Below the pieces are notes generated by a model, which worked only from the letters and a program-made list of their open reading frames with translations, did no database searches and had not been told where the DNA came from. A stretch of 7,105 nucleotides of DNA from Candidatus Acetothermia bacterium (GTDB taxonomy: Bacteria > Bipolaricaulota > Bipolaricaulia > Bipolaricaulales > Bipolaricaulaceae): contig PUMK01000314.1 in the NCBI GenBank assembly GCA_003551325.1, positions 1 to 7,105 of the forward strand, written 5' to 3'. Each line of letters opens with the position of its first letter. Position 1 is the first letter of the stretch. Positions 5,787 through 7,105 of this stretch are shown one piece after another. A program made the position numbers and the translations under genes.

Positions 5787-6539
5787 ATGAGGCATTCTAT
5801 GAAAGGATGTGCCACTGCAATGAGTGTGGTGGCACTGCTAGGAGTCGGGCTGCTGGCTCAGGAACCTTGCACGATCACCGTGCAGCCAGGCGAGTCGATC
5901 CAAGCGGCAATCGATGCGGCTTCCGAGGGCGCCGTGATCTGTCTGGCGGAAGGTGAGTGGGAGGAGCATCTGGATATTGGTAAGTCCCTGACCTTGCGCG
6001 GCGAGGGATCAGACAGAACGACGATCCGTGGCCACGAAGGAGACGTCTCTGTTATCCGTGTGCAGGTGGGCCAGGTCATCCTGGAGGAGCTGAGCGTGAC
6101 CGGGAGTGGAGACCATGGCACTATGATCCAGGACTCAGCACAGGTCACGATGCGCGACTGCACGGTCACTGACAACAGGAGGGAGGGCATTCGTGTCCAG
6201 AACGCTGCACAGATCACCATCACGGACTCAACCGTCCAGGCAAACCGTCGAGGAGGCATGGCGCTGAGTGATGAGGCTCAGGCAACGATCACACGTTCTG
6301 TCTTCCGTGACAATGACTGGGATGGAATCACACTCGTTGGCTACGCACAAGTGACGATCAGCGAATCTGAGCTCCATGGCAACGAGGGCGGTATCTGGAT
6401 GGAAGGATCGTCCCAGGCTGTGATCGTGGACACAACGATCAGGATGGGCGGCACCGCGGAGATGGGTGGTGTGGTTGAGCGGAAGCACGGGGCGCGATGG
6501 CTTGCGCACGCGCCGTGTTCTGTCTTCCCTCTGGGCTAA
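5787..6539 (+). CDS. Exported right-handed beta-helix repeat protein
   Basis: A 250-residue protein with a signal peptide at residues 1-24 (core SVVALLGVGLLA, cleavage likely before QEPC). ITVQPGESIQAAIDAASEG (30-48) followed by ICLAEGEW and LTLRGEG is the capping and first-rung signature of NosD/pectin-lyase-like beta-helix proteins. Cys28 and Cys52 may form a disulfide outside the cell. Residues 118-208 are four nearly regular rungs of 23, 23, 23 and 22 residues, each starting with Ala-Gln and carrying an Asn before the turn. A fifth rung begins at Ser209 (SQAVIVDTTIR) but the pattern breaks at about residue 220. The last 30 residues (ending HAPCSVFPLG) do not look like beta-helix. The solenoid is therefore short, possibly cut at its 3' end. 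The gene is followed after 46 bases by another exported-protein gene. No enzyme active site was recognised; a binding or structural surface role is inference. Confidence 0.85.
   Translation: MRHSMKGCATAMSVVALLGVGLLAQEPCTITVQPGESIQAAIDAASEGAVICLAEGEWEEHLDIGKSLTLRGEGSDRTTIRGHEGDVSVIRVQVGQVILEELSVTGSGDHGTMIQDSAQVTMRDCTVTDNRREGIRVQNAAQITITDSTVQANRRGGMALSDEAQATITRSVFRDNDWDGITLVGYAQVTISESELHGNEGGIWMEGSSQAVIVDTTIRMGGTAEMGGVVERKHGARWLAHAPCSVFPLG
6138..6410 (+). repeat. Four tandem beta-helix rung repeats (69, 69, 69, 66 bases)
   Basis: The units begin at 6138, 6207, 6276 and 6345 and encode A-Q-[VIA]-T-[MI]-x(2)-S/C-x(4)-N-x(2-3)-[EGD]-G-[IM]-x-[VLM]. The protein pattern is conserved while the DNA has diverged, so this is an old internal duplication under selection for fold and not a recent DNA repeat. 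Confidence 0.75.
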
Positions 6540-6571
6540 CTGGAGCCTGCAGGCCGAGCATGACGCAGTGC

Positions 6572-6579
6572 AAGGAGGT
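6572..6579 (+). promoter_or_regulatory. Strong ribosome binding site of the right-edge gene
   Basis: AAGGAGGT sits 6 bases before ATG 6586, a near-perfect match to the anti-Shine-Dalgarno sequence. It confirms that the open frame to the window edge is a gene. Confidence 0.8.
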
Positions 6580-6585
6580 AACGCT

Positions 6586-7105
6586 ATGCGGACTCGGAAC
6601 CGATGTAGCAGCGTAGGCATCATCTGGCTTGTGGGTCTGGCAGGTGCTCTGGTGCTGGCGGGCGCCGTTGCAACGCTGGGTGAAGGCATAGCCGACAGAG
6701 TGAGCAACGTCCTTGTCATGATTGCCGAACCCTATGCAGTGCGCCCTGGAGACCCGATTGTCGTTCACTTCTCAGGTGCCCCCGGCAACACCCAGGACTG
6801 GATATCGATCTACCGACAGGGCATAGCCAGTCAGAACTACGGCGAGTGGTACTATCTACGCGGACAACGAGACGGAACGCTTTCTTTCACAGCACCACAA
6901 GAGCCCGGTTTCTACGAGTTTCGGTTGTTCTGCTGCTGGCCCAGCGGATGGTATGACGCTATCGCCACAAGCAATACGGTTCAGGTCCTGAGACCCGGAG
7001 AGGTTCCCACCGAGTGGATGGATGTTCGTGCCGGGGACCTATGCCTTAGGGTTCCCGCGGGTTGGCACGACAACACTGAACGCGCCAAGAGGGAGGCAGG
7101 AGCGG
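6586..7105 (+). CDS. Exported or membrane-anchored protein with Ig-like domain (3' end outside window)
   Basis: The frame from ATG 6586 has no stop to the window edge, giving 173 residues so far. A basic start (MRTRNR) and a hydrophobic segment (about residues 10-31) make a signal peptide or anchor. Residues about 46-134 form a beta-sandwich-like domain: AEPYAVRPGDPIVVHFSGAP, then DWISIY (71-76), GTLSFTAPQEPGFYEFRLF (97-115) and a closing strand SNTVQV. This 'pGd.i.v.f...DWI.iY...fTaP..pG.YEfRl' layout is a common Ig-like module in secreted bacterial proteins. A second region starts with DVRAGDLCLRVPAGW (146-160), resembling the first strand of PsbP/DcrB-like domains, but too little is visible to name it. 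Cys116 and Cys117 are adjacent. The gene follows the beta-helix gene by 46 bases in the same direction, probably in one transcript. Confidence 0.8.
   Translation, partial: MRTRNRCSSVGIIWLVGLAGALVLAGAVATLGEGIADRVSNVLVMIAEPYAVRPGDPIVVHFSGAPGNTQDWISIYRQGIASQNYGEWYYLRGQRDGTLSFTAPQEPGFYEFRLFCCWPSGWYDAIATSNTVQVLRPGEVPTEWMDVRAGDLCLRVPAGWHDNTERAKREAGA

Noticed and set aside
6544..6553. 10-base palindrome GCCTGCAGGC between the last two genes
   Set aside because: Short perfect palindromes are expected by chance in GC-rich DNA; it has no loop, no T run and no second copy was noticed.

Overview
The window is GC-rich bacterial DNA (roughly 60% G+C by eye). It uses ATG and GTG starts and has strong AGGAGG-type ribosome binding sites before several genes. 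No rRNA, tRNA, CRISPR array or transposase was seen. The exported proteins with an Ala-Gln beta-helix repeat, together with the signal-peptide protein carrying a C-terminal beta-sandwich-like domain, recall uncultured lineages such as Candidatus Bipolaricaulota (Acetothermia/OP1). That assignment comes from remembered family resemblance and is weak.

Left part (1-3554, all plus strand). The window opens inside an ABC-2 type transporter operon. It holds the C-terminal part of one permease, followed by a complete second permease whose GTG start overlaps the stop of the first by 4 bases. Then come a doubtful 98-residue membrane ORF, a single-pass membrane protein of a widespread uncharacterised family (an HPPLFIPW-type motif), and a stretch of broken genes. 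The broken stretch has a 28-codon ORF that looks like the start of a STAS-domain protein, running in another frame into the tail of a GNAT acetyltransferase that has no start of its own. A P-loop kinase of the uridine-kinase-like group (Walker A GRSGAGKS) follows.

Right part (3555-7105). A 423-residue exported protein lies on the minus strand, with a beta-helix N-terminal part, a tryptophan-rich insert and a C-terminal beta-sandwich-like domain. Divergent from it on the plus strand are a 250-residue exported beta-helix protein with four nearly regular 23-residue rungs and, 46 bases further on, a gene that runs off the right edge. That last gene encodes an exported or anchored protein with an Ig-like domain. 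The 760-base space between the divergent genes holds several inverted repeats and what looks like a small gene split by one frameshift.

Overall, the left side is ordinary transport and housekeeping material with gene debris, and the right side is a cluster of cell-surface or secreted beta-rich proteins. I see no clear defence system or mobile element. The points most worth checking are the tandem-rung beta-helix protein, the Trp-rich insert, the frameshifted small gene between the divergent genes, and the STAS/GNAT junction.
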